Shown: positions 29,515-40,879, counted from the first letter of the stretch. The stretch is 64,000 bases of DNA from Daphnia carinata (GCF_022539665.2 NC_081331.1:6594034-6658033); one strand, 5' to 3'. Program-made: numbers and translations. The notes: generated from the sequence alone by a model not told the origin.

Positions 29515-32500
29515 ATGGTTGGTACGAAGAGGACTGTCCGCAAAATGAGTCCGGAGTTACCAAAGCCTCCAGTGGACCACTTTTGTGAGCTTCAAAAACT
29601 GCTTTCTCCAACGCTGAGTGAGGTATGAGAACGATTTTTGTGTCACGTAAAATAACCCTTTTTAATCCCGTTGTTTCGCAATTTATCTGCCAATTATTGT
29701 CTTTCTCGTTATTTAGTACAGTAGCATAATAAAGCTATAACTAATCAACGCGTGTCAATGGAAAAGAATCAAAATTAGTTAAATTTTGGCACAATTCAAT
29801 GGGCTTATTGAATTGCAAAAAAAAAAAAATACAGGATGAAAAAGAATTCCTTACGATATGTTACTATCGTTCTGACCAAGAGCCGAGAGCAGTTGAAATC
29901 ATATCGGATTATCTGGACCGAGGAGTTAACGTCAACGTCATATCCGCGTATTCTGCTACTGCCCTCGATCTTGTCTGTTTGACGAACTCCAAGCCGAACG
30001 CCATTGACCTAGTTCGCTTGCTACTACAAGTAATTTTCGAATCTTTAACAAATAAAATACGAATAATAATCACGTTGTTCTATTTTTCTCAGCACGGCGC
30101 AAATCCGAATAAAAGATCTGCCGACTCGAGCACGCCATTACATAAGCTTATATGGACCAATCATAGCGCCACTCTTATTCCACTGATGTCTCTTCTCATC
30201 CAGTACGGAGCGGATGTTAATGCCCGCCAAGAGAACGATGAAAATGCTTTACACAGTAAACTGGTTTTGATTATCTTCCTCGATTTCTGCCATTGTACTT
30301 AATTCACTGCCTAATTAATCATCAGAGTTGCTACGAGTGAATCAAACGCCCGACTTACTTTGCGCCGTGCGTCTGTTAGTTGAGAGCGGGATCCGAATGA
30401 ACGAGAACGGTGGTCGGGCCAAAGGATTTGGATCGGCGCTTCACATATTATGCGAGGCCAATCAAACGTCACATCTGCTTAACGTGGCCCGATGTTTGGT
30501 TGAGAGTGGAACTTGTGTGAATTTGAGAGATGACAAAAACAATACTGTCCTTCACATCCTATGTCGCTACAACCAAACCGACCATCTACTTCCCGTGATG
30601 CGATTTTTCGTAGAAGCTGGCATGACGGCAACAGATGTAACGGCCAAGAACGCACAAGGCCAGACTGCGCTTCACGTACTATGTCAGTATAACCAAACGA
30701 AAGAGTTACCAAGCGCCGTCGAATTCCTTGTTCAAAATGGCTTTCATGGATCGAACACTAGTAACTCGCAGTCGGCACTGTCATTTGTATGCAAATACAA
30801 TCAGACGGATCAGCTACCTGCTGCGATGAAATTGCTAATCCCTTTGGAGGATGTTAATCAGACAGATTATTATGGCATCCGCGCTACTCATTTATGCGCG
30901 CAATATCAGAAAGCTTGTATCATCACGTCGCTGAACATTTTGGCTGATAACGGTGCGGATCTCGCGGCCACTAACTCGGACGGTGAAACCATTTTGCATC
31001 TGACGTGTCAGTACGCTGATAAGCTCAATTTATTTTTATTTTTTTCATCGCTGAGTGAAGAACTCGTACGGAAGCTGGTCGATTTGCCAGATGCACTTGG
31101 CAGGACACCCCTTCATCAAGCAGCTAAGAGTGGTTGCATGAAAACAGTTCAGTTCTTGGCTGGTTTCGTCAGTACCCGTATTTTGGACGTCAATGGCAAA
31201 TGCTTCATCAATTATGTGGATAACTTTGTACGACAGAAAGGTACTCCTCTGTGTACCTGCTGCTCGTGGGACAGCTCTTTCGTTCTGAAGGATATTGACA
31301 ACCTTCACCGAAATCTCTACTCCAAACCGACAGTTCAAGCGACTTGTATTCCGTGCTCTATGGCTAGGATAGAAGCCTCCATTCCAACTCACATCGACCA
31401 CGTCTACATTTTCAATGCGACAGACAACTACGTCAGAGCACCGCAAATCAACCATTGGGAGAATTTGTTGCGGGTTTGGAACAATCTGGACGATAAATTA
31501 GATTTCGCTGGTAGGTACATATAGCAGATTTTATTTACAATTCATTACGTTGTATAACTTTTAAAGTAGTAATTCAATCGTAGCAATTGGGATACATTTT
31601 CTTGTTTATCTTTCGTTTAGCTGTGACTGCTGTTGCAGAAATCGGTATGAGATGCGGCCGATTGTGTGTCTATCGAAATTGCGTCTGGTGCCACCTCCAA
31701 TTATCCGTCAACAGTTACATCCGGTGTTTAATCGACGAGGTAGAGAAACTGGACCCTCGTTTTGCTACGCAGCGTCTCATCTTCTATGGAAGCAGCGCTG
31801 AACAAACGAGGCTTTTTCAACTGGACGAATTTGATTTCCTGGTGGTGCTGTCGCATTTTGTCGAAGACAAAGACGATTGCGGCTGCGTATCGTATTGTGG
31901 CAACAGCCAGGCTACCTTCCTGTGTCACGAGAATGGGCGACATGGAATCTCCTCCGGAAGAGCTGTTTATTATTTCTACCAACTTCTCCGAGCAGCAACA
32001 AAACGCGTTGGTTGTTTCAACATCCATGTTCGTGACATCTCGTTTGGCGAGACTTGCACGACGCTCCACCTCACATTTTGTGGTTACGGCCAGGTTATAT
32101 CTATTAGTATCGACATCACTATTGGTATATCTCGTTCTAACTTGCTGCGGCCTGGAAGCGTTAGAAGGTTTCCAACATCTTTGCGTGACATGACATCATC
32201 ATCGGATAATTCGGAGGAAGAAACCGAATACTTAGTACCGTTTCGTGACAAATGTGGCCCACCGGAATGGCGACTGTCTTACCCTACTCTAGAGGTGAGA
32301 AGTGTTGATTAGAATTTCGGAATGTGTTCGTCGTGAAGTGACGAGAATGCGCGATAGAACAAAGCAATCCACTCTAATAATTGTTAAATTGAACTTCTAG
32401 AGGGATACGTTACTACAAACTGGCGAAGAAGTTCGCATGTGTTACCGTGTTCTTAAACTGCTGGTAATGCTGTGTCAACGAAATATATCAGCGTATGCTG

Positions 32501-32775
32501 ACGATGCGCATCAACAGCTGATTAAGCAGAAGACGAAGCCTTCAACTTACTGCTTAAAGACCTGCCTTTTCCGCTACATGGAGTTCAACAATCCGCCATG
32601 GAGTCAAGAAGATACGATCTGGCATTGCATCGGCATCCTTGAAGTGCTCCTCACGCATCCGGGAGTTCACTTAAAATCATTTTTCAACCCCCAGTTAACT
32701 GTTGCTTATATCGATCACGAGGCATTGGCTGTTTGTTCCCAAATCTGTGAGCGACTTCGTTCATGCAGGATGTAA
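29515..32775 (+). CDS. Ankyrin-repeat protein with C-terminal Mab-21/cGAS-like nucleotidyltransferase domain
   Basis: Six exons (29515-29622, 29835-30029, 30093-30255, 30326-31510, 31621-32294, 32401-32775) total exactly 900 codons (899 aa) with phases agreeing at each junction. Residues of about 50-430 are ankyrin repeats of a distinctive kind (ALHILC.YNQT..LL.....LVE.G), repeated at least eight times, the last one classical (GRTPLHQAAKSG). From about 480 the protein becomes a Mab-21-type nucleotidyltransferase. It has GSS at 607-609 in FYGSSAEQT, E620 and D622 in LDEFDFLVVL, and a third acid D715 in ISISIDITIG, the pattern of an active cGAS/Mab-21 active site. The C-terminal WRLSYPTLE...RVLKLL...YCLKTCLFRYME matches the Mab-21 helical half. 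Predicted function: a cGAS-like receptor that would make a nucleotide second messenger. Ligand and product cannot be read from sequence. Confidence 0.85.
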
Positions 32776-33417
32776 TACAAATCCCTCTTCTCCCTCGAAA
32801 TATTTCTTGTCATTTGACGTATGCGCATCACCTTTTTTTTACCAAAGTTCTCAGTTGTTTTAATTCCGTGCTCCCTAATCAACACGATAAATTAAATTTT
32901 CATTTACTTACCTAAACAATCACGAATGAGAAGCCGGTACTGTACATGTTTATATTCAAAGGGAAAAGAGAATTTACGCAGTGTCAAGCCATTTGGCCTC
33001 AACAGCAAATATTTTTCGTTTTCCGCGTTGCGCGGAGTATTATGAAATATTAAAGCTTGTATTCAGTTTTACGTTGCTCGCGTTGATGCTGTACATGTTG
33101 GAGTGATCCAACTGGTGGGACGAATGAGAATCTCCATATCGTTGTTGATTTTTGTCGTATTTTCGATTTTCGAAAACTGTTTTATATAATTTATTGTCTC
33201 AATTGTGTGTGATAAACAAATTGAAAAGAGAAAATGTAAAATTTAATGACATGCTATTGAAATTGTATGTTTCAAATTGAAATTTGGAGTTGGGACGACG
33301 GTCGCAAAAAACTCTTGTATCAGGTAATTGTACATAAGCAGTCGTATATACGTACGAATTTATCTACATTTTTCTGACATTAAAGTACGCTCTCAGCAAC
33401 TTTAAAAGTTATCAAAA
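32776..33417. other. Short intergenic region
   Basis: AT-rich DNA holding the 3' UTR of the ankyrin-nucleotidyltransferase gene and the 5' flank of the next + strand gene. No ORF or repeat of note. Confidence 0.5.
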
Positions 33418-34512
33418 ATGGCTTTCAATACTTCTTTCCCATCCCCCAAACCTCTTCCAGGATCGAAAAAGGCTTTCCCACATGTATCTGCGCGGGTCAA
33501 TTCTTTCACCGGACGCAAATCTGTTTCCAAGTTACCGGACACCAGCGTTCCTGCTGCACCTGCAAAACCCGGCAAAGATTCCCGTAAGATTGACCCCGCT
33601 GTCGGCCACCAGAAACGCTCAGTACCTGCCAACGTGAGCCATGCCAACAAGATCCGGACTCATCACGATTCCTCGGCCGTTTCGGCTTGCCTTAAAACTG
33701 CAACTGCCACCAGAACCCAGAAGGTGCACGTTAAATCAACAGCACCTGTGCAGAAACCTGATATTACCACCAGTCGTACGGCCGGGCAGGCAAAACCAGT
33801 GAAGCCAGAGACGATGGATCGGACGGACAAACTCTTCGCCATGAAACCTCTTCCAGGGAAAAAGAAGACTCTGGAGGATTTTGTGCGTAAACCTTTCCGG
33901 GCCAATCCTGTTCCTTTGAGCACCTACAAACATCCAAAAGATTGCTCGGCAGTTAAGCAGGAGCCTCACCCACCGGCTAAGAAGGTCATGGTTCAAACAT
34001 CCCCACCGCAAAAAGTAAAACCCGTTCCTTTCCGGGCTCGACCTCTTCCGGCCAGCACATACAGTCCATCTATCCACCCGGGACGTAAAATCCACAAGGT
34101 CCAAATCGAAAAGACTGACGAATCTGTCGTCACTATGGACAAACCGGACGTCGACAACGATGTGAAGGTTTCCGAGCCGATAGATGAACCTGCTAGCTCC
34201 GAAGCAGAGGCGATTCATCTTCCACCAGTCAAGAAGATCGTGGTTCAAACCTCCCCACCAGAAAAGGTGAAACCCGTCCCATTCCGGGCCCGACCTGTTC
34301 CGGCTAGCACATACGTTCCATCTATCCAACCGGCGGCGCGCAAAATACACAAGGCTAAAATCGAAAAGACTGACGAGTCTGTCGTACCTGTGGATGAACC
34401 GGCCGTCGACAACGATGTGAAGATTTCAGAGCCGATACATGAACCTGCTAGCGGCGAACCGGAGACGGTTAGTGGCCCCAATGGCCCTGAGGTTGAGGCT
34501 GCAGCCCTGTAA
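33418..34512 (+). CDS. Basic, proline-rich repeat protein with TPX2-like FRARP motifs; function unknown
   Basis: An uninterrupted 364-codon frame starts MAFNTSFPSPKPLPGSKK. The whole protein is low-complexity, rich in Lys, Pro, Val, Ser and Thr. The core repeat is VQTSPP(Q/E)KVKPVPFRARP(L/V)PAS followed by TY. It appears twice, about 80 residues apart, each followed by RKIHK(V/A)(Q/K)IEKTDESVV and an acidic stretch. An earlier weaker copy reads PFRANPVPLSTYK. F-x-A-x-P-x-P motifs are found in TPX2-type microtubule proteins, so a cytoskeletal role is possible but unproven. The stop overlaps a strong donor (CCT|gtaagt at 34508-34513), so the last residues may be altered by splicing to 34607 or 34727. 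No membrane or signal segment. Confidence 0.7.
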   Translation: MAFNTSFPSPKPLPGSKKAFPHVSARVNSFTGRKSVSKLPDTSVPAAPAKPGKDSRKIDPAVGHQKRSVPANVSHANKIRTHHDSSAVSACLKTATATRTQKVHVKSTAPVQKPDITTSRTAGQAKPVKPETMDRTDKLFAMKPLPGKKKTLEDFVRKPFRANPVPLSTYKHPKDCSAVKQEPHPPAKKVMVQTSPPQKVKPVPFRARPLPASTYSPSIHPGRKIHKVQIEKTDESVVTMDKPDVDNDVKVSEPIDEPASSEAEAIHLPPVKKIVVQTSPPEKVKPVPFRARPVPASTYVPSIQPAARKIHKAKIEKTDESVVPVDEPAVDNDVKISEPIHEPASGEPETVSGPNGPEVEAAAL

Positions 34513-35935
34513 GTGCATCGATGAGTCTTTTTCCTTTCTCTTTCAACACTGTGTAAACCAAAATGCTTAATCTTGTTTTCGGCTTCTCTCTAATTCTATA
34601 CTTGTGAAGATGTCCTTCCCCAGTAGCAAACCAAAAGAGCTGGGCGGAGAACCCGTAAACAGAGTTGTTCGTTGTCGTATGTGGGGGCTAACCAATTCAT
34701 GTTTTCTTTCTGTTTCAGTTGTCTTCTTCGTGGCACAAGCTTGCGTTGCAAGTGACGGGATGGCGAGCAATATTGTCATCTCTCACTAGCACGCACTCGC
34801 CGGAAGAAGACCATCACGAGAGTTGATTGTCTCGTGGTGATGGCAGAGTTAACAGTTGTCCCTCACGAGAGTTGATTGTCTCGTGATGTGGGCAGAATGA
34901 ATAGGTTGTCCCTCACCTCTGCGACAATGCGCAATTACCTTTAGGGGGGAGTTTTTCCTTAAATGAGCCAACCAGTTCTGGAAGTGTGTTACTGTAGAGA
35001 CATCTGAGCAAGCATTCCATCTTTTTCTTCCCTTTTTCATCCCTTTTTCTTCCGTTTTGCTTCCCTTTATCTTTCCCATTTCTTTCTTTTTTTTATACTT
35101 TTGTTTTGGCTCTCGTTCGGCTTGTCTTAATGGTAATTCGCTGTTCTGTCAGTTGATTACAAACAAAACATTGAAGCAATTGAATGTTAATTTACTGTTC
35201 TGTCAGTTAAATACAAATAAAATTTAAAATCAATTTTTTGTCTTTGTTTTATTTATTAACAATTGGATTTCAATCTAATCCGTGCGTTATAGGATTACCC
35301 GCAAAGTATTTCCAAATCATTACACTTATCCAGTGGGAAACTCTACCATTATCAGGCAAAGGTGGCACGGTAGTAGAGGAGATGGCCAAGACGAGCTTTG
35401 GCGGCCAGTTTCCTTATTTGTTAAACAGCAAACAAATTTTGAATTAACAGACAACCAAAGTTTGAAAAACTTGACGTTAATTGAACTGTGGCCGGTGATG
35501 CTTCCAATGTATCGCTCTCCCACACTTTCCGTGCCCTTTCTACATCATCTAATCAAATATACGTAATACTATAAACGATTGATTTGTTTCCGTAGTATAA
35601 TAAGCTGTGTTAGAATAATCTTAGTGCTTTTTGATCATGGCTTCGAGCGAATTTGGAGGGAATACAAATTCAGTTCAATTTTATAAGTCTTTCTGACGTG
35701 TCTTTGACTGAAGGTATCCAATGTATTGGCAAGAGATGTTACAGATGACAATTTTCTAGTCGTACATTTTAAACAGACAGGATTAACCAACAGCAACTTG
35801 GATCTCCTATTGTTTTACTGCTGGGCATAACATACCAAATTCAAAATGAACCTTCAAGTTAAAGAAACGCTAGTGCTTTGGGATGAAATGCTTATCGTCC
35901 TTTCTGTCGGTCTTACTACGTATATTGTCAACGTT
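34513..35935. other. Intergenic DNA between the repeat-protein gene and the pseudokinase-caspase array
   Basis: Contains possible 3' UTR exons of the repeat-protein gene (34607-34678, then a gtatgt donor), a pair of hairpin repeats (separate entry) and AT-rich DNA. A segment near 35338-35400 (CTCTACCATTATCAGGCAAA...) recurs at about 41337-41395 inside the array, so it was part of a duplicated unit. ORFs at 35238-35566 have no family match. Confidence 0.5.
34811..34910. repeat. Two tandem 50-bp units, each a short hairpin
   Basis: Unit 1 (34811-34860) and unit 2 (34861-34910) share CACGAGAGTTGATTGTCTCGTG, a 7-bp stem (CACGAGA/TCTCGTG) around an 8-base loop, here read as two arms. Each unit ends in GTTGTC. 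In unit 1 the stem can extend by CCAT/ATGG beyond a 3-base bulge. Confidence 0.8.
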
Positions 35936-38252
35936 TTAGGCTTTACGTTTGCGAAATCGAAGGTATTTACTCAGACATGTTTCCCATTGCATGGTTTGCC
36001 ACACCTCTACTTGTTTTGACAATTCATTGATTTCTCCCTGAACACGTCGTCTAAGTAAATCTTCTAGATCACAAGAGGAATTTTCGTCCAAATATTCTTC
36101 TGACAAAACCTTACAGAGAGCAAGGATAAAAGAACTACCCAGATGCGTTATTTCAGCAGGATTATTAGCCTTTTCTTGGAATAACCGATAGGATTCGAAG
36201 CCGGCCAGAGCTGCTTTGATAGTTATGAAATCCATTAGTGGAGGATACTTCAGAACGTCTTGTCTTATTTTGATTTCAAGGTTGGTGTTAATTTCCGCTT
36301 TTGGCGTTCGGACTGTGGAAGGTGATTGCCATTTACCTGGATAGCAGAAATACAAAATCAAATTATTTCGCACGAAGGCTATTGATAAACTGAGAAATGT
36401 GAGTAGATGAGTTACAAACCGAAAGCAAATGAAAAAGTATCGCGAATGTGGGAAAGCCAGTCCGTTTCATTTAGTGGCACCTGACAAGCCTGGACGATGA
36501 AAATTTTCGGTTTGCCGCATAGACTGGGGCAATTATTTAAAGAGAACTCGTACTTGAGTTCATTAATATTAACGAATCGACCATCGGAGCATAGGATTGC
36601 GTTTTCGACTCCATGAGACAAAAGACACACAACAAGGCAACCATAATCCTTCCAATTTCTTTTGGCCAGATTACTGATTTGGGTTTTCAAATTAACGGAT
36701 GCAACATTATTAAAAACTTCGGTTTCGAAACCCCATTTTTTAAACGTATCCTGTAACGCATCTCGGTCCTTGTCGCTCCCTCCGCGGTTCTGGTTTAAAA
36801 CACAATAAAAGTAAATCAATAAAAATGATGAGGTATTAGAACTTCCATCGTGATACCTGTTTTTTTTCTTCAAAAACCTGCTGGTTAAAGATAACACAAT
36901 GGCCACGTATCTTATAATCGTATATCGCATAACTATCATCAATGGAAGGGTTGTAATAAGGTTTGTCAAGGATTTCTTGTAACGTTGGACGTGCGCTCTC
37001 TTCAAAATTCAACATCGACTCTATAAGCTTTACCAAGTCTTCGTTCATTTTTTTTTCTTCCTTAGTTTCACTGAGAACGAACTTATAGTGCTTTTTGTAG
37101 TCTGAATAGTTTCGAACTTGCATGTTGGCCCGACGCTGAGTGTCATTGTCGCCGAATGGATGTTTGGGTGTTTTGTTGCCCGTCCGTGCGGTTAGGACAT
37201 AGTGATAGAAACAGCCGAGAATGAAGACATCCAATTTTTTGCTAAGATCTTTTGTCGTATTCTTGCTTTCCGGTGCTTCCCATCCTTCTGATGCAGCAGA
37301 TCCCGATAGCTTTAAATCGTTCTCAGGGTCATACTTTCTGGCCAGACGAAAATCGGTTATTTTAACCACAAATCGGCATGTGCGGTTTGTGTCCGTGTCC
37401 GTTTTCACGGACGAATCCAATTTCTTAATAAGAAAGTTATTTGGCTTGATGTTTCGGTGGATGAAGTTGTTATCATGCAAGTAATTGAGCCCTCTCGTTG
37501 CCTGTCGCAGGATTTCTTTCTCTGGCAATTTCAACAGAATATCCGCATTCATGTAGAATTTATTTCCGAGCTCTCGATCCAAAAGATCTGCCACAGAACA
37601 CAGACATAGTTCTGTGGCAAGGTACCTGTGTACAAAATTTAAAAAAAGGTTTCAAAGAAAGAATAAAAGAATAAACGCAGGTTGCTGATTCCTACACAAA
37701 GTTCATATCTATTTCTTGAGAGTAATAGCGGATAAAATTTTCGTGGACTTCGAGTTCTTTCAATATTCGAAACTCCCGTTCCATTTCTTTCTTCGTCTGT
37801 TTGCCGGGGACCAGCATTGTCTTTACGATGGCTACTGGAACATCGTAGTTGTAGAACCCTTCAAAAATTTCCCTCTTTTTCGGATCTGTGGAGCTTTTTG
37901 GTTTTCCTCCTAGATTGCCGGTAAGGTACACATATTGACGACCGGCCGTTCCATCTTCGCTTTGAATGCAAGCTCGAAAAAGCTTACCGTTACTCCCATC
38001 ACATCCTGGCTTTCTTTCTACGAACAGAAATAAATTTCGCACAAGTTTCTTAGTGATTAAACGCTTTTTGATTTCTTCCACGTCAAACAAAATCACAGAA
38101 AAGTGGGACATACTGACAATTGGAGTTTCGCCCCTAATTACTGGTGTTTCAACTTGCTCGGTTGGACTGAACTCCTCAATATTGCGCCCTAGTGCCAATC
38201 GGTTGGTAGCCGCTGCAGCACTCCTAGAGTTGTCAGCCTGCTTAGAATACAT
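35936..38252 (-). CDS. Copy A: IRE1/RNase L-like pseudokinase fused to a caspase
   Basis: Exons 38114-38252, 37696-38017, 36857-37625, 36420-36789 and 35936-36336 (TAA) give 666 aa with all phases agreeing. Residues of about 75-385 are a kinase fold closest to IRE1/RNase L: VHENFIRYYSQE, YLATELC, GLNYLHDNNFIHRNIKP, SEGWEAPE, LDVFILGCFYHYVLT, HPFG and LNFEESARPTL. The catalytic Asp is Asn (HRN, 210-212) and DFG is DFR (245-247), so catalysis is unlikely although VAIVK keeps a lysine. From about 390 the sequence becomes a caspase: CVIFNQQVF, SDKDRDAL, CLLSHG (H469) and IFIVQACQ (C512), then a small subunit with PPLMDFITIKAALAGFESY and ILALCKVLSEEYL. Both catalytic residues are present. There is no KEN nuclease, CARD or DED. 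The kinase replaces the usual prodomain, suggesting a caspase activated by kinase-domain dimerisation. Confidence 0.88.
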
Positions 38253-38592
38253 TTTTTATTTTTCGAACGTGGCCCATTCACTTTTTCTTCAAATGGACTA
38301 AAGCACTATTCTGTGTACGTGACACAGTGTTTGATAAGTAGCCTGCTTCTGTCCAAGTCGTTCTTCAACTATTCGTTGTGTCCGTTAACTGAACGTTTTC
38401 TCATATCAGAGATATTTACGCATTGCTTAAAACTTATCTACAGTAAGTTGTTCGCTTTATGCCGGTGTATTGCACCATATGTTATATCAGTTGTTAACAG
38501 ATTAACTTTTTCACCCGTAGATATGAAATTATAGCTGGCCATTGCCTGTCCTATCAGTTAACAGTAAAATTTACTAAGTAAATAGCCACACA
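38253..38592 (-). promoter_or_regulatory. Conserved 5' flank of pseudokinase-caspase copy A
   Basis: The sequence upstream of the copy A start (e.g. GTGACACAGTGTTTGATAAG, then GTTGTTAACAGATTAACTTT) is strongly conserved upstream of copies B (about 40905-41220) and C (about 44310-44633). It separates the caspase gene from the divergent small ORF, so it should hold both promoters. Individual motifs cannot be assigned. Confidence 0.5.
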
Positions 38593-38778
38593 ATGGGATC
38601 TCAAGCTAGCGCATGTGTGGAATCTACTAATGCATGGAACGAAAAGCCCATACAAGCTGGACAAATTTCTTGCAATCAACCTGGACCCATGCAGTGCTCA
38701 AGTTGGAATAGAGTAGCATATCCTAATTGCTATTATGATTTCCAGCAAATAGCTGATGTTACTAATCATTTCATTTAA
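38593..38778 (+). CDS. Small ORF with N-myristoylation-type start, divergent to copy A
   Basis: A 61-codon frame begins MGSQAS and ends YDFQQIADVTNHFI. The MGxxxS start is the consensus for N-myristoylation, and five Cys are present. The same ORF start lies at the matching position upstream of copies B and C, but B has a stop at codon 4 (41221) and C is frameshifted and ends early. Either copy A keeps a small real gene or all three are remnants of a larger one, possibly the first exon of a lost gene. It ends 8 bp from the tRNA-Ile 3' end. Confidence 0.35.
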   Translation: MGSQASACVESTNAWNEKPIQAGQISCNQPGPMQCSSWNRVAYPNCYYDFQQIADVTNHFI

Positions 38779-38786
38779 AAGTGCTT

Positions 38787-38893
38787 TCTCCAGGCGAGGC
38801 TCGAACTCGCGACCTCGGCATTACTTCGTTCTTTAGTCACAATAAGTTACTGTCATATAAGTACCTTGCGCTAACCAACTGCGCCACTGGAGA
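38787..38893 (-). tRNA. tRNA-Ile(UAU) with intron, copy 1
   Basis: Minus strand reads TCTCCAGTGGCGCAGTTGG... and ends with the matching acceptor arm CTGGAGA (7 bp). The D-loop (TTAGCGC), anticodon loop (CTTATA...AT), T-arm (GCGAGTTCGAGCCTCGC) and B box are normal. An intron of about 33 nt follows the anticodon UAU after the usual one-base gap, as is typical for eukaryotic tRNA-Ile(UAU). Lies directly beside the small divergent ORF. Confidence 0.92.
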
Positions 38894-39148
38894 TATCATA
38901 AAGCAATGATGCTTTCACGAGGAAGAATGAGATTAGATACGCGATAGACGTTCCTAACGGATCGGGATGATAAGAATGAAGAAAAAAACAATTTTTTTGC
39001 TAGATGGATACTAAGGAACTGTTGAAAATCTGAGAAGTTAAGTTACATACGGAAAATAGCACCATAAGCGCGAAATGGCGGACGATGAATTGCCGTGAGC
39101 AATGATTCCCGTGTTACCCTGTTTCAGGCTTCCTTGACGAGGCATTTA

Positions 39149-40879
39149 TCAGTATTCCTCGAAAGTTTTCTTTATTTCCTTGATTTGATAAGCTTCGAAG
39201 CCGGCCAGAGCTGCCTTGATTGTTATGAAATCCATTAGTGGAGGATTCTTCCTAGCGTCTTGTATCATTTTGATTTCATGGGTGGCATTAATTTTCTTTT
39301 TTGGCCATTTGACTGTGGAAGGGGATTGCCACCTACCTGGAAAGCAGGCATACAAAAAAATCTAATTATTCTGGATGAAGGGTATTAATGAACTGAGAAA
39401 TGTGAGTAGACGAGTTACAAACCGAAAGCAAATGAAATGGTATTGCAAATGTGGGAAAAGAGGTCGTTGTCATTCAGTGGCACCTGGCAAGCCTGGACGA
39501 TGAAAATTTTCGGTTTGCGGTACAGGCTGGGGCAATTATTTAAAGAGAACTCGTACTTGAGTTCATTAATATTAGCGAATTTGCCGTCGTAACACATGAT
39601 TGCGTTCTCGACTCCATGAGACAAAAGACACACAACAAGGCAACCATAATCCTCCCAATCTCTTTTGGCCAGATTTTTGATTTCGGATTCCAAATCAAAC
39701 GATGCAACATTTTCAAAAACTCTGGTTTCGAAACCCAATTTTTTAAACGTCTTCTGTAACGCATCTCGGTCCTTGTCGCTCCCTCCGCGGTTCTAGTTCA
39801 AAACAAAATAAAAGTAAATCAATAAAAGTGATGGAGGATCAACTGGCATTTAGGCATTATAACTTCCATCGTGATACCTGTTTTTTATCTTGAAAAACCT
39901 GCTGGTTAAAGATAACACAAAGGCCAGGTATCTTATAATCGTCTAGCGCATAAACATCATCATCATTGGAAGGGTTGTAATAAGGATTGTCAAGGACTTC
40001 TTGTAACGTTGGACGTGCGCTCTCTTCAAACTTCAACATCGACTTTATAAGCTTTGCCAAGTCCTCGTTCTGATCATTGAGAACGAACTTATGGTCTTCT
40101 TTGTAGACTGAATAAATTGAAGATCGCATGTGGACCCGGCGCTGAGTGTCATTGTCGCCGAATGGATGTCTGGGTGTTTTGTTGTCCGTTCGCGCGGTTA
40201 GGACGTAATGATAGAAACAGCCGAGAATGAAGACATCCAATTTTGTACTGAGATCTTTTGTCGTATCCGTGCTTTCCGGTGCTTCCCAGTCTTCAACATA
40301 CAAAATAAAAAAAAAAAGGTTTTCAAAGAAAGAATAAAAGAATAAACGCAGGTTGCTAATTCCTACACAAAGTCCTTATCTATTTCTTGAGAGTAATAGC
40401 GGATAAAATTTTCGTGGACTTCTAGTTCTTTCAATATTCGAAACTCCCGTTCAATTTCTTTCTTCTGCTGTTGGTGTTTCTCAGACAGTTGGCTGGGGAT
40501 CAGCATCGTCTTTACGATGGCTACTGGAACATCGTAGTTGTAGAACCCTTTCAAAATTTCTCTCTTTTTCGGTGCTGAGGAGGGTTTTGGTTTTCCTCCT
40601 GGATTGCCGGTCAGGTGCAAATATTGATAAACGGCCGTTCCATCTTCGCTTTGAATGTAAGCTCGAAAAAGCTTACCGTTACTTCCATCACATCCTGGCT
40701 TTCTTTCTACAAAGAGAAATAAATCTCAAACAAGTTTCTGAGTGATTAAACTAAAGTTCTTCTACGTCAAATAAAATCACAGGAAAGTGAGACATACTGC
40801 CAATTGGAGTTCGCTCTTTAAGTAGAACGGGTAGCGACGCTTCGTGGTCCGATTCAACCGGTGTTTCAACAGAAGACAT
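39149..40879 (-). pseudogene. Copy B: broken pseudokinase-caspase gene (internal deletion, chimeric 3' end)
   Basis: Recognisable exons are 40798-40879 (ATG), 40367-40706, a kinase remnant of about 39880-40292, 39423-39792 (p20 with CLLSHG and IFIVQACQ) and 39149-39336. Compared with A and C, about 110 residues are missing between the αC region and WEAPES. That removes the hinge, the HRN loop and the DFR motif, and no AG acceptor in the remaining sequence restores the frame. The caspase small subunit stops after LAGFEAYQIK. The last codons and stop come from DNA homologous to the far 5' flank of copy C (45065-45238), giving a clear junction near 39183. The remaining domains are 80-90 percent like A by eye. 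It may still be transcribed as a caspase-only fragment. Confidence 0.8.

Noticed and set aside
33736-34350. 204-codon minus strand ORF
   Set aside because: Shadow of the repeat-protein gene on the opposite strand; its repeats mirror the + strand repeats.
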